Shown here piece after piece: positions 29,628-37,694 of a stretch of DNA of 64,000 nt. Numbering within the stretch: the first letter of the stretch is position 1; each line of letters starts with the position of its first letter. A program made the translations under genes and the position numbers. The notes under the pieces were generated by a model. That model did no database searches. It had not been told where the DNA came from and saw only the letters and a list, made by a program, of their open reading frames with translations. This DNA is from Pandoraea pulmonicola (GTDB lineage: Bacteria; Pseudomonadota; Gammaproteobacteria; Burkholderiales; Burkholderiaceae), in assembly GCF_000815105.2 (NCBI RefSeq), contig NZ_CP010310.2:2356001-2420000 (forward strand). The letters are read 5' to 3'.

Positions 29628-29888
29628 TCAGTAGCAGAGTTGGTTGCACTCTTTCACTGCCGCTGCTCGGCGTTCATCGATGTACTTCGCCAGGTCCTCC
29701 ACATGCACTCCCTTCGCGCTTTTCTGTGAACCCTCCATTCGGACTAAGGGGAGCGCGATATCGCCTGCGCCAATCTTTCGCGTCAGTTTCTCTGCGCTGA
29801 GGTGGGAGAAGTAGTCCCGGCACACGATTTCGATAGGGACCACTGCGACAGCACCGTACTGAGCCATAAGAAGAAAAGTGGTGTTCAT
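29628..29888 (-). CDS. PrtN-family (pyocin activator-like) DNA-binding protein
   Basis: An 86-aa protein beginning MNTTFLLMAQYGAVAVVPIE, with CRDYFSHLSAEKLTRKIGAG and LPLVRMEGSQKSAKGV. This matches the PrtN family, whose Pseudomonas founder activates pyocin genes. No pyocin genes are present. Small PrtN-like proteins next to integrases in islands more likely act in element control, for example as excision factor or regulator; that is inference. Its ATG (29888) overlaps the stop of a 42-codon gene by ATGA. Confidence 0.85.
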   Translation of the reverse strand: MNTTFLLMAQYGAVAVVPIEIVCRDYFSHLSAEKLTRKIGAGDIALPLVRMEGSQKSAKGVHVEDLAKYIDERRAAAVKECNQLCY

Positions 29889-30013
29889 CGGATACCGCCT
29901 GCGCTTGGTTTGCTCGCCCTGGGGTGAGTTGCAGGCGGCTGCATGCTTCCAGTTTGAGAGCTAGCAAACGTGCCACGTCGCACGATTTGCTCGCAGCGAG
30001 AATATTCGAACAT
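29885..30013 (-). CDS. Small 42-aa protein between rep and prtN
   Basis: This is a short gene easily missed by length cut-offs. The start ATG 30013 is preceded by AAGGAG at ideal spacing (that ribosome site overlaps the rep stop codon), and the stop overlaps the prtN start as ATGA. The product begins MFEYSRCEQIVRRG and ends PSAGGIR; it is basic and Pro/Ser-rich, with no recognisable domain. Position directly after a rolling-circle Rep is where phage and plasmid single-strand-binding or copy-control genes often lie, but no such similarity is visible. Confidence 0.6.
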   Translation of the reverse strand: MFEYSRCEQIVRRGTFASSQTGSMQPPATHPRASKPSAGGIR

Positions 30014-30025
30014 TGTTGTATCTCC

Positions 30026-30826
30026 TTATGCCTTGCTGGAAACGGCCGGACGCTCTTTTGTCGCCATCCAAAAGTAGCCGTTGTCCTGACTCCAGTAATA
30101 CGCGTGATCGTCAAGCGTCGCACCAGTCTCCAATGCCGAATCGTACGCAGCGACGATGGCTTCGGCGGGGCTATCCACGAGGAAATGCCTAATCGTTTCT
30201 GGCTCAGGAATCGTGATGCCGCGACTTGTCCAATAGCGCTTCTCGTTCAACTGATGCTCGTCAAAGTTCTTGACGATGTACTTGCCGATGTAGGACGCGA
30301 TCTTGTGACGCAGACCCACTTCGCGATTCGGATTACGAACGTCGACGTTGCCGTTGTCTTCACCGACGACGCGCAACCACAGCGTCCGCAGTACCCGGTA
30401 GTTCTGTCGGCCCTTAACGGCAATGTGAAGATGCCAAGCACCGCGCTTTTGACGTTCTGCGACCGCGACGTATTGGAAGTTCTGAATCCGGCCTAAGAGG
30501 CGGCGCAGTGCGTCGAAATCGCGCTTGAGTCGTTCCTTGTCCAGCATGTTCTCGCGATACGTCAGCGTGATCATCCTGTCCGCGCCAATGGCTTTGCAGC
30601 GTAGCCGAACTTGCTGTTTCGCACGCTTGGCGGCCATCAGCTTGTTCTCCTCCGTGGTCTGCGACTCACCGCGCTTTGCACGCGGCATGAGGTGAAACGC
30701 TTGCACCTTCAGGTAGCGGTCGAATCGAATCGCTGTCGCCTCAAGTTGACCGTCCTCAAACACACGTCGACGGACGATCCACTCGCGACGGAAAGGGGAG
30801 CAGTTCAATACGTTCGTGTCATTCAT
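30026..30826 (-). CDS. Rolling-circle replication initiator, HUH endonuclease (G2P-like)
   Basis: A 266-aa protein with the HUH-type metal motif in GAWHLHIAVKG (His-hydrophobic-His) and the upstream motif MITLTYREN. A Tyr-containing helix follows (KIASYIGKYIVKNF) with a plausible nicking Tyr and Lys. This is the layout of filamentous-phage gene II and plasmid Rep proteins that nick one strand to start replication. ATG 30826 with GAGG upstream is preferred over an upstream TTG. It forms an operon with the 42-aa gene and prtN. No coat or Zot-like genes are present, so it may drive replication of the excised circle or be a remnant of an inovirus. Confidence 0.8.
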   Translation of the reverse strand: MNDTNVLNCSPFRREWIVRRRVFEDGQLEATAIRFDRYLKVQAFHLMPRAKRGESQTTEENKLMAAKRAKQQVRLRCKAIGADRMITLTYRENMLDKERLKRDFDALRRLLGRIQNFQYVAVAERQKRGAWHLHIAVKGRQNYRVLRTLWLRVVGEDNGNVDVRNPNREVGLRHKIASYIGKYIVKNFDEHQLNEKRYWTSRGITIPEPETIRHFLVDSPAEAIVAAYDSALETGATLDDHAYYWSQDNGYFWMATKERPAVSSKA

Positions 30827-30838
30827 CGCTTGCCTCAA

Positions 30839-31748
30839 TCACGTTGATCAGGGGTCCCCTTGCGCGGATGGCTTGGGGGTAAGTGTTCCTGTCGTGCCTT
30901 GTCTGGCGAGCGCTTCCGAGGACTTGTCGTTAAGTGCTAGTGATACAAGTCTACGGGCGCACTTCGTGCGCCCGCCGTCCTCGACCCTGCGGGCGGCGGG
31001 CGCTCGCAGTGCTTTCTACCTGTTGTCCGTAACCTTAGCGATCAAGACGAGTGATAGCGCGCCGTGGACGACTGGAAGGTTTGGCATGAAGGCCAGAATG
31101 CAGAGGTATGAGGTGACGGCGGACGCGCGAGGTAATACCCGCTGCTCGGTCACGCAAGCCGCGCTGAGCCGCGCGACAACCGCCCGGACTCTGCAAGGCA
31201 CGCATACGCAACCCTCTCTCCGGGTGCGGCGCTGACACTCCCGACGCTAGACGTCCTGAAAGACGACCGGCTTACGGAAGCAATAACGTCAACGAACGAA
31301 CCAACGGGTGAGGTTGGGTTGCGACGGCCCTACCTGCTGGGCGAGAAAGGAAATTTTTGGGATGATGGCCGCAGTACGACGATGGACACTGCCCGCGATG
31401 GGATATTGGCCGAGCTCTCGTATAAATGCCCTAGCAAACGCTTTTGAGCGCTAAGAGACTTCTGGCATCTGTCGCCGGAAGTGGTGATGCTTGGTGCTGC
31501 ACACAAACGGAAGCCGCGTATGGAGGCGTGGCGCGAATGTGGAGTTATTACAGCAGCGCGCGAACGCACCGTATATGGGGAAATTCCGATTGGAACGACG
31601 GGGAGGGGAGTGATGGCGTGCATGGCGAAAGGCGTGGCTTGAAATTGAAGCAGCGAGCGCACATGAGGGTAGCGCGATGCTGTAGATACAGCCGAAACAT
31701 GCGGGGGCCATGCCGTTGGCAGAGTCAGACGAACTGCTGAGGGGAAGA
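30839..31748. other. Non-coding region upstream of rep
   Basis: About 900 bp without a convincing gene. Short overlapping reading frames on both strands lack ribosome sites and family features. It contains the strong hairpin at 30954 and may hold the replication origin and operon promoter. Confidence 0.5.
30954..30974. other. 9-bp hairpin upstream of rep, candidate origin element
   Basis: CGGGCGCAC-TTC-GTGCGCCCG is a perfect 9-bp stem with a 3-nt loop, 128 bp upstream of the Rep start. Rolling-circle origins usually carry such a hairpin near the nick site. There is no direct evidence for nicking. Confidence 0.35.
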
Positions 31749-31970
31749 CTACGCGTCGAGGCAATCAGCCTTCAATTTGTGGCATTCACAGACGAGTTCA
31801 ACTGTCATTTCGCCAAGCTCTTCGAAGATCGCGACGAGGAATCGATGAGGTATTTCGTTGCCGGTGTCCGTGGTTGTGCACGTCGTGAGGGCAAGGATAC
31901 GTTCGGAGAGCGTGTTGAGTTTGTCGACGGAAGCGTGGACTAAGGAAGCTGTGGGAAGATGAAGCGTCAT
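31749..31970 (-). CDS. Small hypothetical protein
   Basis: A 73-aa reading frame with AGAGGTG six bases before ATG 31970. The product begins MTLHLPTASLVHASVDKL and is helical, with LVECECH-like cysteines near the end (VELVCECHKLKAD). I do not recognise a family. It reads in the same direction as rep but lies 920 bp upstream of it. The plus strand has an overlapping 77-codon frame that lacks a ribosome site. Confidence 0.5.
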   Translation of the reverse strand: MTLHLPTASLVHASVDKLNTLSERILALTTCTTTDTGNEIPHRFLVAIFEELGEMTVELVCECHKLKADCLDA

Positions 31971-32377
31971 GCGGGGCACCTCTAACTAGCCAATCTGAGA
32001 TTCCCGCCACCCGCTGCATTGCGCAGGGGTGGGCGGGCACTGGACTAGGTTAGCGAACCGCTGATGTACCAGGCTAAAGCGGCACACCCGAAGGTGTCCC
32101 AATCCAGGCCCACCCATAGATTGGATGTGCGTGGTAAATCGCACACGAAAGCCGCAATGTTCTGCGGCTGTGTGCCCTGGCATTCATCATTCGGGTCGCT
32201 AAACCCGGTCGCGTTTGGGGCGCGACGGGAACAAGATTATCGAGCTGACGATGTGGGCACCACGCGTTCGGAGTCGCATTCTAGGTCACTCATTGAGATT
32301 CAGAGCATTCCGATGCCTCAATAGGGATTCTCCTTGGCCGATGGCGAACATCGACGCAATGCGCAGCCAGAAACGAA

Positions 32378-32399
32378 AACGGAGCCGAACGGCTCCGTT
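32378..32399 (-). terminator. Minus-strand terminator-like hairpin
   Basis: AACGGAGCC pairs with GGCTCCGTT (9 bp, GAAC loop). On the minus strand it is followed by TTCGTTTC. It lies 21 bp past the stop of a small hydrophobic frame (32421). Confidence 0.55.
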
Positions 32400-32420
32400 G
32401 AATCGTGCGCACAGGCGACA

Positions 32421-32564
32421 TTATCCGTACCGTTTGACTAGCAGCCCGCTAGCGATGAGTCCAGCGATCGTGGCAATCACCGTAGTGGTTACGCTGGGAG
32501 TCATAGGCGCTACCCCGAGGCTTACCGAAACTGTTCCAGCGAAAGCGGAGGCGACTTTTATCAA
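32421..32564 (-). CDS. Possible small membrane peptide
   Basis: A minus-strand frame of 47 codons from TTG 32564, or 27 codons from an internal ATG (MTPSVTTTVIATIAGL...) preceded by GGGGT. The C-terminal half is a single hydrophobic helix ending in the basic LVKRYG, and a terminator-like hairpin follows directly. The form recalls small phage or toxin membrane peptides. Neither start has a strong ribosome site, and an opposing 45-codon plus-strand frame exists, so this is tentative. Confidence 0.3.
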   Translation of the reverse strand: MIKVASAFAGTVSVSLGVAPMTPSVTTTVIATIAGLIASGLLVKRYG

Positions 32565-32936
32565 CCCGCTAGAAGCCTGTGGACGACGTTGATACGAAGT
32601 GCTTCGATGTCTGAAACGAGTCTTTGGAATCGCACGCGCTTTCGCTGAGCTAGCTGCAAGTTTCTTCCGCGCGGGTGTCGCGTCGATGATTCGCTTTCGC
32701 TCCGTTCGTATCTTCGCGTACTTATGACGGCCTGCATCCTGTCAGTCGATGAGAGGAGTAATGCGGTCGCGGTGTACGGTGCGCGCATGCGACGATGGGC
32801 ACTTCGAGCAGCGCTTGCTGTGGGAATCGCTGTGGTACCGGGACGTCGCCGCATGCCTGACTTCCGCTTGGAGCAAAGGAGGGCGGCAGCCAATTCTCGG
32901 AAATTTGAGAGCGAGCTCAAGCAAACCAGTGTCACT

Positions 32937-33162
32937 TTTTCGTATCCGAGCGGGAACAAAAGCGCTTGAAGCACCCAAGTTGAGTAATTTCGTACCTGAT
33001 CGGGAACCAAATGGCGATGTGAATGCGGATTTTCTAATTTCGTTTCCGAGCGGTAACGAAATTTGTTCCAGAGGGATCTTGTTGCGATATCGTATCCGTT
33101 CGGGAACGAAATCCAAGCTAAGCCGGCTGTCAGGCTATAATGTTCCCGAACGGGAACGAAAT
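32937..33162. promoter_or_regulatory. Five 26-bp palindromic operators at exact 50-bp period, plus hipBA -10
   Basis: Imperfect palindromes of form ATTTCGTTYCCG-NN-CGGGAACGAAAT occur at 32937, 32987, 33037, 33087 and 33137 (26 bp each). The period is exactly 50 bp, with unrelated 24-bp spacers. The last copy overlaps the downstream side of a perfect TATAAT (33136-33141) and ends 12 bp before hipB. The right half CGGGAAC is intact in four copies and CGGTAAC in the third. They are most likely binding sites for HipB, giving cooperative autorepression. Confidence 0.8.
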
Positions 33163-33174
33163 GAGGTGATGGTG

Positions 33175-33564
33175 ATGACGGATGAACTCATCAATGGCGC
33201 GGAATCTTTGGGGCGAACGATAAGGCTCGCTAGGCTTCAGCAGGGCTTCACGCGCGACGCCCTGGCGCTGGCGACAGGCCTGTCGCCCAAGTTCATCAGC
33301 CAGGTGGAGGCAGGCAAGCCGACAGCACAGTTGGGCAAAGTGCTCCTTCTCTTGCGAGAGTTGGGTGTCTCAATTCGCGCGCAAATTCCCGAGCTTTATT
33401 TCGAGCCTTCGAACACTCGTATGGTGAGAGCCGCGGAACGGCTGGTCGCTAACCAATCACCCGTTGCTGTTGCATTGAAAACGCAAAGAGTTAGAAAGAA
33501 CCAAGAGACTTCAGCCGCCCCCGAGACTGAATCCTCAAAAGACGTAAAGAGGAAAGTTAAATGA
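33175..33564 (+). CDS. hipB: HipB-like antitoxin, XRE-type DNA-binding protein
   Basis: A 129-aa protein. Residues about 12-68 form an XRE helix-turn-helix: IRLARLQQGFTRDALALATG, then LSPKFISQVEAGKPT. The C-terminal 50 residues are a basic extension absent from E. coli HipB (88 aa). ATG 33175 is chosen for GAGGTG at 6-nt spacing; an ATG six bases earlier lies too close to that site. The stop overlaps hipA by ATGA. It should bind the five palindromes upstream and neutralise HipA. Confidence 0.88.
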   Translation: MTDELINGAESLGRTIRLARLQQGFTRDALALATGLSPKFISQVEAGKPTAQLGKVLLLLRELGVSIRAQIPELYFEPSNTRMVRAAERLVANQSPVAVALKTQRVRKNQETSAAPETESSKDVKRKVK

Positions 33565-34772
33565 CGGAACGCTCACTGAAGGTTCTTTCCAACGGCCAGC
33601 ACATGGGAAGCTTGACCGAAACCGATGGCGTTTGGTCGTTTGGATATGCCCCAGAATGGCTGTCGTTCGACCAACGCTTCGAGTTGGCACCAGCGTTCCC
33701 GCTGAATGAAAAAGTTGTAATTGACGGCTCCAGTCAGCGACCGGTGCAATGGTTTTTTGACAACCTTCTGCCGGAGGAAGCGATGCGCATCGCACTTGCG
33801 AAGGAGGCAAAACTGGAGTCGGAGGATTCTTGGGGCTTGCTGGCGTACTACGGACGAGAGTCTGCCGGATCTCTCACGCTGCTTCCTCCGGGTGAGGGCG
33901 ATGACGCCGGAGGTCGGCGTGCATTGCCATACGACGTACTTGAAGCTCGCATTCAGGCAATGCCATCTGCGCCGATCACGGCAGACGCTCCAAAGCGAAT
34001 GAGTGCGGCCGGCGCTCAGCAAAAGCTGTTGGTGATTCTCGACGCGGAGCATGACAACCAGCTTTTTGAGCCGGAAGGGAATGAGCCATCGACGCACATT
34101 CTCAAGCCGGATATGCGCCACACCGGGTATCCGCATTCGGCCGTCAACGAGTTTTACACGATGCGTCTGGCCCGAGCGGTTGGACTGCCCGTTCCGAACA
34201 CCTACTTGCTGCGTGTCCCATCGGCTTGCTACGTGGTGGAACGATTCGACAGAAATCTCAAAAAGAGTCCAGTCCAAAGAATTCACACTCTCGATGCGTT
34301 GCAACTCCTGAGTCGTGACCGAACGTTCAAGTACCACTCGGCAAATGCCGAGTCTCTCTCTGCGTGCATTGAACATCAGACAGCCAGGGCTCTCAGTAGA
34401 AACGCGATATACCGATGGGCTGTGTTCAACGTGTTAGTTGGGAATGGTGACAACCATTTGAAGAACGTGTCGTTCTTCTCGCAGCCAGGTGGCTATGGAC
34501 TGGCACCGTTCTATGACTTGCTTAGCACGGTGGCGTATCACACGCCGGAAAACTATGGATGGAGCCAATGGCCAAATGTCGAATTGGCGATGCGCATCGG
34601 AACGGCCACGCACTTTGACGACGTTATTGTCAAAGTCCGGGAGCAGGCAGAACCTCTTCGTGCGGCTATTGAGCGTGCCCACAACCTATCAGGAGGAGAG
34701 GCTCGACTGCTTCGCATGATAGTCAACATGCCAATCAAAGAGATGACGATTCGACTCGGGGGAGGGCAATGA
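33561..34772 (+). CDS. hipA: HipA-like toxin, serine/threonine protein kinase
   Basis: A 403-aa kinase. E. coli HipA phosphorylates glutamyl-tRNA synthetase and causes growth arrest and persistence. Visible are Ser148 in MSAAGAQQK (equivalent of the autophosphorylated Ser150), the catalytic Asp297 in GNGDNHLKN, and Asp319 of the metal-binding FYDLLS motif. All key residues are intact, so the kinase should be active unless restrained by HipB. In an integrative element the pair probably stabilises inheritance; a defence role is also possible. Confidence 0.92.
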   Translation: MTERSLKVLSNGQHMGSLTETDGVWSFGYAPEWLSFDQRFELAPAFPLNEKVVIDGSSQRPVQWFFDNLLPEEAMRIALAKEAKLESEDSWGLLAYYGRESAGSLTLLPPGEGDDAGGRRALPYDVLEARIQAMPSAPITADAPKRMSAAGAQQKLLVILDAEHDNQLFEPEGNEPSTHILKPDMRHTGYPHSAVNEFYTMRLARAVGLPVPNTYLLRVPSACYVVERFDRNLKKSPVQRIHTLDALQLLSRDRTFKYHSANAESLSACIEHQTARALSRNAIYRWAVFNVLVGNGDNHLKNVSFFSQPGGYGLAPFYDLLSTVAYHTPENYGWSQWPNVELAMRIGTATHFDDVIVKVREQAEPLRAAIERAHNLSGGEARLLRMIVNMPIKEMTIRLGGGQ

Positions 34773-34815
34773 GTTGAGATGTTGCATTTCACCACGTCAG
34801 CCATTACTGGAATCT

Positions 34816-35733
34816 CTATGTGGGGCTTAAACGTGCCCGAAACGCGACGGTGTGATCAGACGCGGTGTTAGATGTCTCTAATACGTCAGAGTCGCCCGTA
34901 ACGTGCCAAACCCCTATTTCTCGGTATATGGCACCAACCAAGAGATTCAGAGCAAAAAAAATTTTTGGACCGAAGGGCAGCAGCACAGGGTTAGTTCGGG
35001 ATAACAGGTTTGATGTGACGGAAGCCAATTGGCCAAACGCTTCCGTTGGATGATCTACCCTGTAACTGACGAGTCGATCGCGCAACTGTGATCGCTTCAT
35101 GAGTTCAGTGTTGTTTGTCACGACGGCCTCATCATATGCAAATAGCGGTGAGCACGGAAAAAAAACCCACGTTTCGCTCGCATCGAAGTATTCACACGCT
35201 CCCTCTGCTTTGGCTCGTTCATATCCTAGGCCAACAACTAGCGCTGTCGATGCTCCTGAATCGCTTGGCCAACCTGCGAACCAATCGCTTATTGGCCTGA
35301 TGTCCTCGTTGGGAGGGAGGGTTGTGGGGGGCGGAGAGTATGACGCTATGGCATAGCCGACCACCAATGTTAGTTCTCGATTGCTAGCGGAGCGGCAGAT
35401 TGCTTCAAACGTTGCTGCCATGACAGGGCGAGGCATGCAGGATACGTCTATTGCGACAACGGGGGATTCCAACTTGCTACTCCGAAACCAATGTTCGATT
35501 GTGGCGGGGACTGATTCGATGCCAATGAGGGTCGCGTTGCTAAAGGGGCCGACCGCTGTGCCTGGCGAGCCGTTTGCAGATTGCGATATCAACAGAGATT
35601 CCCGTGCAATGCTCTCCAGTGACATGGGAATAACTTGTCCACGTGTCTCCGAAGATTGTGTCGCTATCAGGAGGTCACACTCCTTCAGTTGCGAAAGAGT
35701 GACGTCGTGCATATCGCTCAACTGAAAGCTCAT
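34816..35733 (-). CDS. Unknown protein, last gene of the methylase-phosphoesterase-ATPase cassette
   Basis: A 305-aa soluble alpha/beta protein that I cannot assign to a named family. Notable segments are VVAIDVSCMPRPVMAATFEA near residue 95, ALVVGLGYERAKAEGACEYF near the middle, and LLPFGPKIFFALNLLVGAIY near residue 260, a Rossmann-like alternation. ATG 35733 is used: GGAG lies at good spacing and the start overlaps the ATPase stop as ATGA; four more in-frame codons exist upstream. Its place after an ATPase and phosphoesterase suggests an effector or sensor. Composition is AT-rich compared with the core genome. Confidence 0.8.
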   Translation of the reverse strand: MSFQLSDMHDVTLSQLKECDLLIATQSSETRGQVIPMSLESIARESLLISQSANGSPGTAVGPFSNATLIGIESVPATIEHWFRSSKLESPVVAIDVSCMPRPVMAATFEAICRSASNRELTLVVGYAIASYSPPPTTLPPNEDIRPISDWFAGWPSDSGASTALVVGLGYERAKAEGACEYFDASETWVFFPCSPLFAYDEAVVTNNTELMKRSQLRDRLVSYRVDHPTEAFGQLASVTSNLLSRTNPVLLPFGPKIFFALNLLVGAIYREIGVWHVTGDSDVLETSNTASDHTVAFRARLSPT

Positions 35734-37694
35734 ATTAATCTCCATTGCACAGGATGAGTTTCTGATTCTCCTTCAAGCAGGCCGGTCTGGGTCCCTTTGG
35801 AGGTCGTTCGTCCCTTGTCGGAAGTGGATAATAATTCACCAGCGCGAAGCGCCGCGCTCATCTTCTGTTCCTTAACGTAAAGCAATGGAAGGCGGAACTC
35901 GGGAGCGAGCCGATACGTGATGCGAACACGTGCACCTACGAGAGTTTGCACACTCCCACCCGCGGCAAGTGGCGCCGGTCCGCCTCCTCGGAGAATAACC
36001 AATGCTCCCAAATCGATGGCGGTCTTGATGTACTCATCGAATTGATCAATTGAGGTTTGGTCAACAAGAAATGACATTGCGGGATCCGTGTTGAACGGAC
36101 CGTCAAAAAGAACTGTTGAGATTGAGTGACCCAATGCTTTCACAAAATCGTGCGGAGTCCATCTGCGCCCGCTAGCTGCAGCCTTTGTCGGATAAACCAT
36201 TAATTTTGCCGACATCTGCTGAACAAAATCCCTGATGGCGGCGGACTGAACGGTAGGGGTGCTCAATGCATGCCCATCTGCCTTGCTTGCTGAGACCAAC
36301 GCTTCCACCATGGTCAGTACCCATCGAGGATTTCCTTCCGTCAAATCGATGATGTTAGGAACGCCGAAATACCCATGGGGGCCGCGCCGTCCACCTTTTC
36401 TCTTTGCTCCGTTAGCGTAGGTGTAAGACTCGATTTCACGAACACGATGAAATACAAGTTGTGTGATCTTTCTAACGAGGATTCCCTCTGGGGTTGCATC
36501 TTTATACGGAGGGTTGCGAGGGTCTATTTTTTTTTCGTCGAGCAAATGCCGAAACGATTCATCCTTGGCGTAAAGAGTGCTAAACGCACTGACGCGGGCT
36601 CGTTGCATAGCCGGCGTATCCTTAATGTTCAGGAGCTGGATATCTTCGCTTGACTTGCTGTCATCGTCAAAATCTTCAGTAGACCAACTGGCCCCCAAAA
36701 TCCTATGAAGCGTAGAGACATCAATTGCTTGGTCGAGCGCTCTAGACAAGCTTGCTGCAAACAATCTGCTTGCGAAAGCACGAGCATCTCCCTTCTTTTC
36801 GTACCATAGCTTTATGGGACGGTAGTCTTCGAACGAACTAGACGCGCCGGCTTGTCCTACGGGTATAAGATCGGAGCCCGTGGGGCTTAACGCTAACTTA
36901 AATCGGACCTTGTTCGATGTGGAGCGCAGTGCATCGACAATCGTTTGAAGAAGCGCCTGCGGAACAATTTCAAGTTCGTCCAATAGGACTGCCCATAGCT
37001 GATTGGGACGTTCCAGGACATCATTGACACTTTCGATTGCCGATACCAGATTATCCAGCCACGTGCTTGTGATGTAGGGATATTTTTCGCGGACTTCTTT
37101 TGCACTTGTCCCTTCGGCAAGCAGGGACGCAACCGAGCTGAGTTGGATTTGACGTTTGCGAAGGGCTAGGCGGATGCCGTTGAACGATGGCACCGGAACG
37201 TCAAGTAACCAGACCTCTGCTAAGACGGACACTATGTCCGCTTGAATTTGTCTACTTGCCGGGAAGAATAGTAAGGGATGCGCGGCGCCAAATTTAGGTT
37301 CAAGCTCTACACAGCGCTGAATTGTGTCAATCAAAGCCAATCCGACTGCGACCGAAAAAACCGACTGTTGTAGTAAGTCTTGCCCCACTGGATCGACAAT
37401 GCGAGCCACACGTAAAGACAATTGCTTTGCCCAGCGGACATCGGCGGGAACAAAAATTCCGATGAAATTGATGTCCTCTCCTTGGACGTGCTGACGCCAC
37501 AGTGCATAAGCCTCGGGTGTTAGCATCCGAAGCAGCGTCGTTTTCCCACTTCCGCGAGGGCCCTCCAAAATGCAGTGAGCCTTGCTCAGCAGGCGTTCAA
37601 AGGCAGGTGGAGGCAAAAAACGTTGCGCGACCTCTGGCGGAGCCAAGTCACGTGCATTGAAGACGTCACCGCCAGCTGAAGAGGTTTCGTTCAT
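35730..37694 (-). CDS. ORC/Cdc6-like P-loop ATPase
   Basis: A 654-aa protein. The N-terminal signature FNARDLAPPEVAQRFLPPP precedes Walker A GPRGSGKTT (residues 45-53); Walker B is LWAVLLDELE (233-242, Asp239-Glu240); RFKLALSPTG is a likely sensor-1 strand. The C-terminal half holds GNPRWVLTMVEALV and winged-helix-like segments. This matches the prokaryotic ORC-CDC6-type AAA ATPases found in conflict systems rather than replication initiators. ATG 37694 overlaps the phosphoesterase stop as ATGA. It probably senses or loads onto invading DNA and controls its partners; that role is inferred. Confidence 0.85.
   Translation of the reverse strand: MNETSSAGGDVFNARDLAPPEVAQRFLPPPAFERLLSKAHCILEGPRGSGKTTLLRMLTPEAYALWRQHVQGEDINFIGIFVPADVRWAKQLSLRVARIVDPVGQDLLQQSVFSVAVGLALIDTIQRCVELEPKFGAAHPLLFFPASRQIQADIVSVLAEVWLLDVPVPSFNGIRLALRKRQIQLSSVASLLAEGTSAKEVREKYPYITSTWLDNLVSAIESVNDVLERPNQLWAVLLDELEIVPQALLQTIVDALRSTSNKVRFKLALSPTGSDLIPVGQAGASSSFEDYRPIKLWYEKKGDARAFASRLFAASLSRALDQAIDVSTLHRILGASWSTEDFDDDSKSSEDIQLLNIKDTPAMQRARVSAFSTLYAKDESFRHLLDEKKIDPRNPPYKDATPEGILVRKITQLVFHRVREIESYTYANGAKRKGGRRGPHGYFGVPNIIDLTEGNPRWVLTMVEALVSASKADGHALSTPTVQSAAIRDFVQQMSAKLMVYPTKAAASGRRWTPHDFVKALGHSISTVLFDGPFNTDPAMSFLVDQTSIDQFDEYIKTAIDLGALVILRGGGPAPLAAGGSVQTLVGARVRITYRLAPEFRLPLLYVKEQKMSAALRAGELLSTSDKGRTTSKGTQTGLLEGESETHPVQWRLI

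Noticed and set aside
29628-29888. Pyocin or tailocin cluster suggested by PrtN
   Set aside because: No tail, lysis or bacteriocin genes occur in the window.
30816-31235. 139-codon plus-strand frame upstream of rep
   Set aside because: It starts inside rep on the opposite strand, has no ribosome site and shows no protein-like features.
30026-33000. Complete filamentous prophage
   Set aside because: Only a Rep is recognisable; no Zot/gene I, coat or adsorption proteins are seen.
32937-33162. CRISPR-like array (five 26-bp repeats with 24-bp spacers)
   Set aside because: The repeats are diverged palindromes, there are no cas genes, and the last copy overlaps the hipB promoter; an operator array explains it better.
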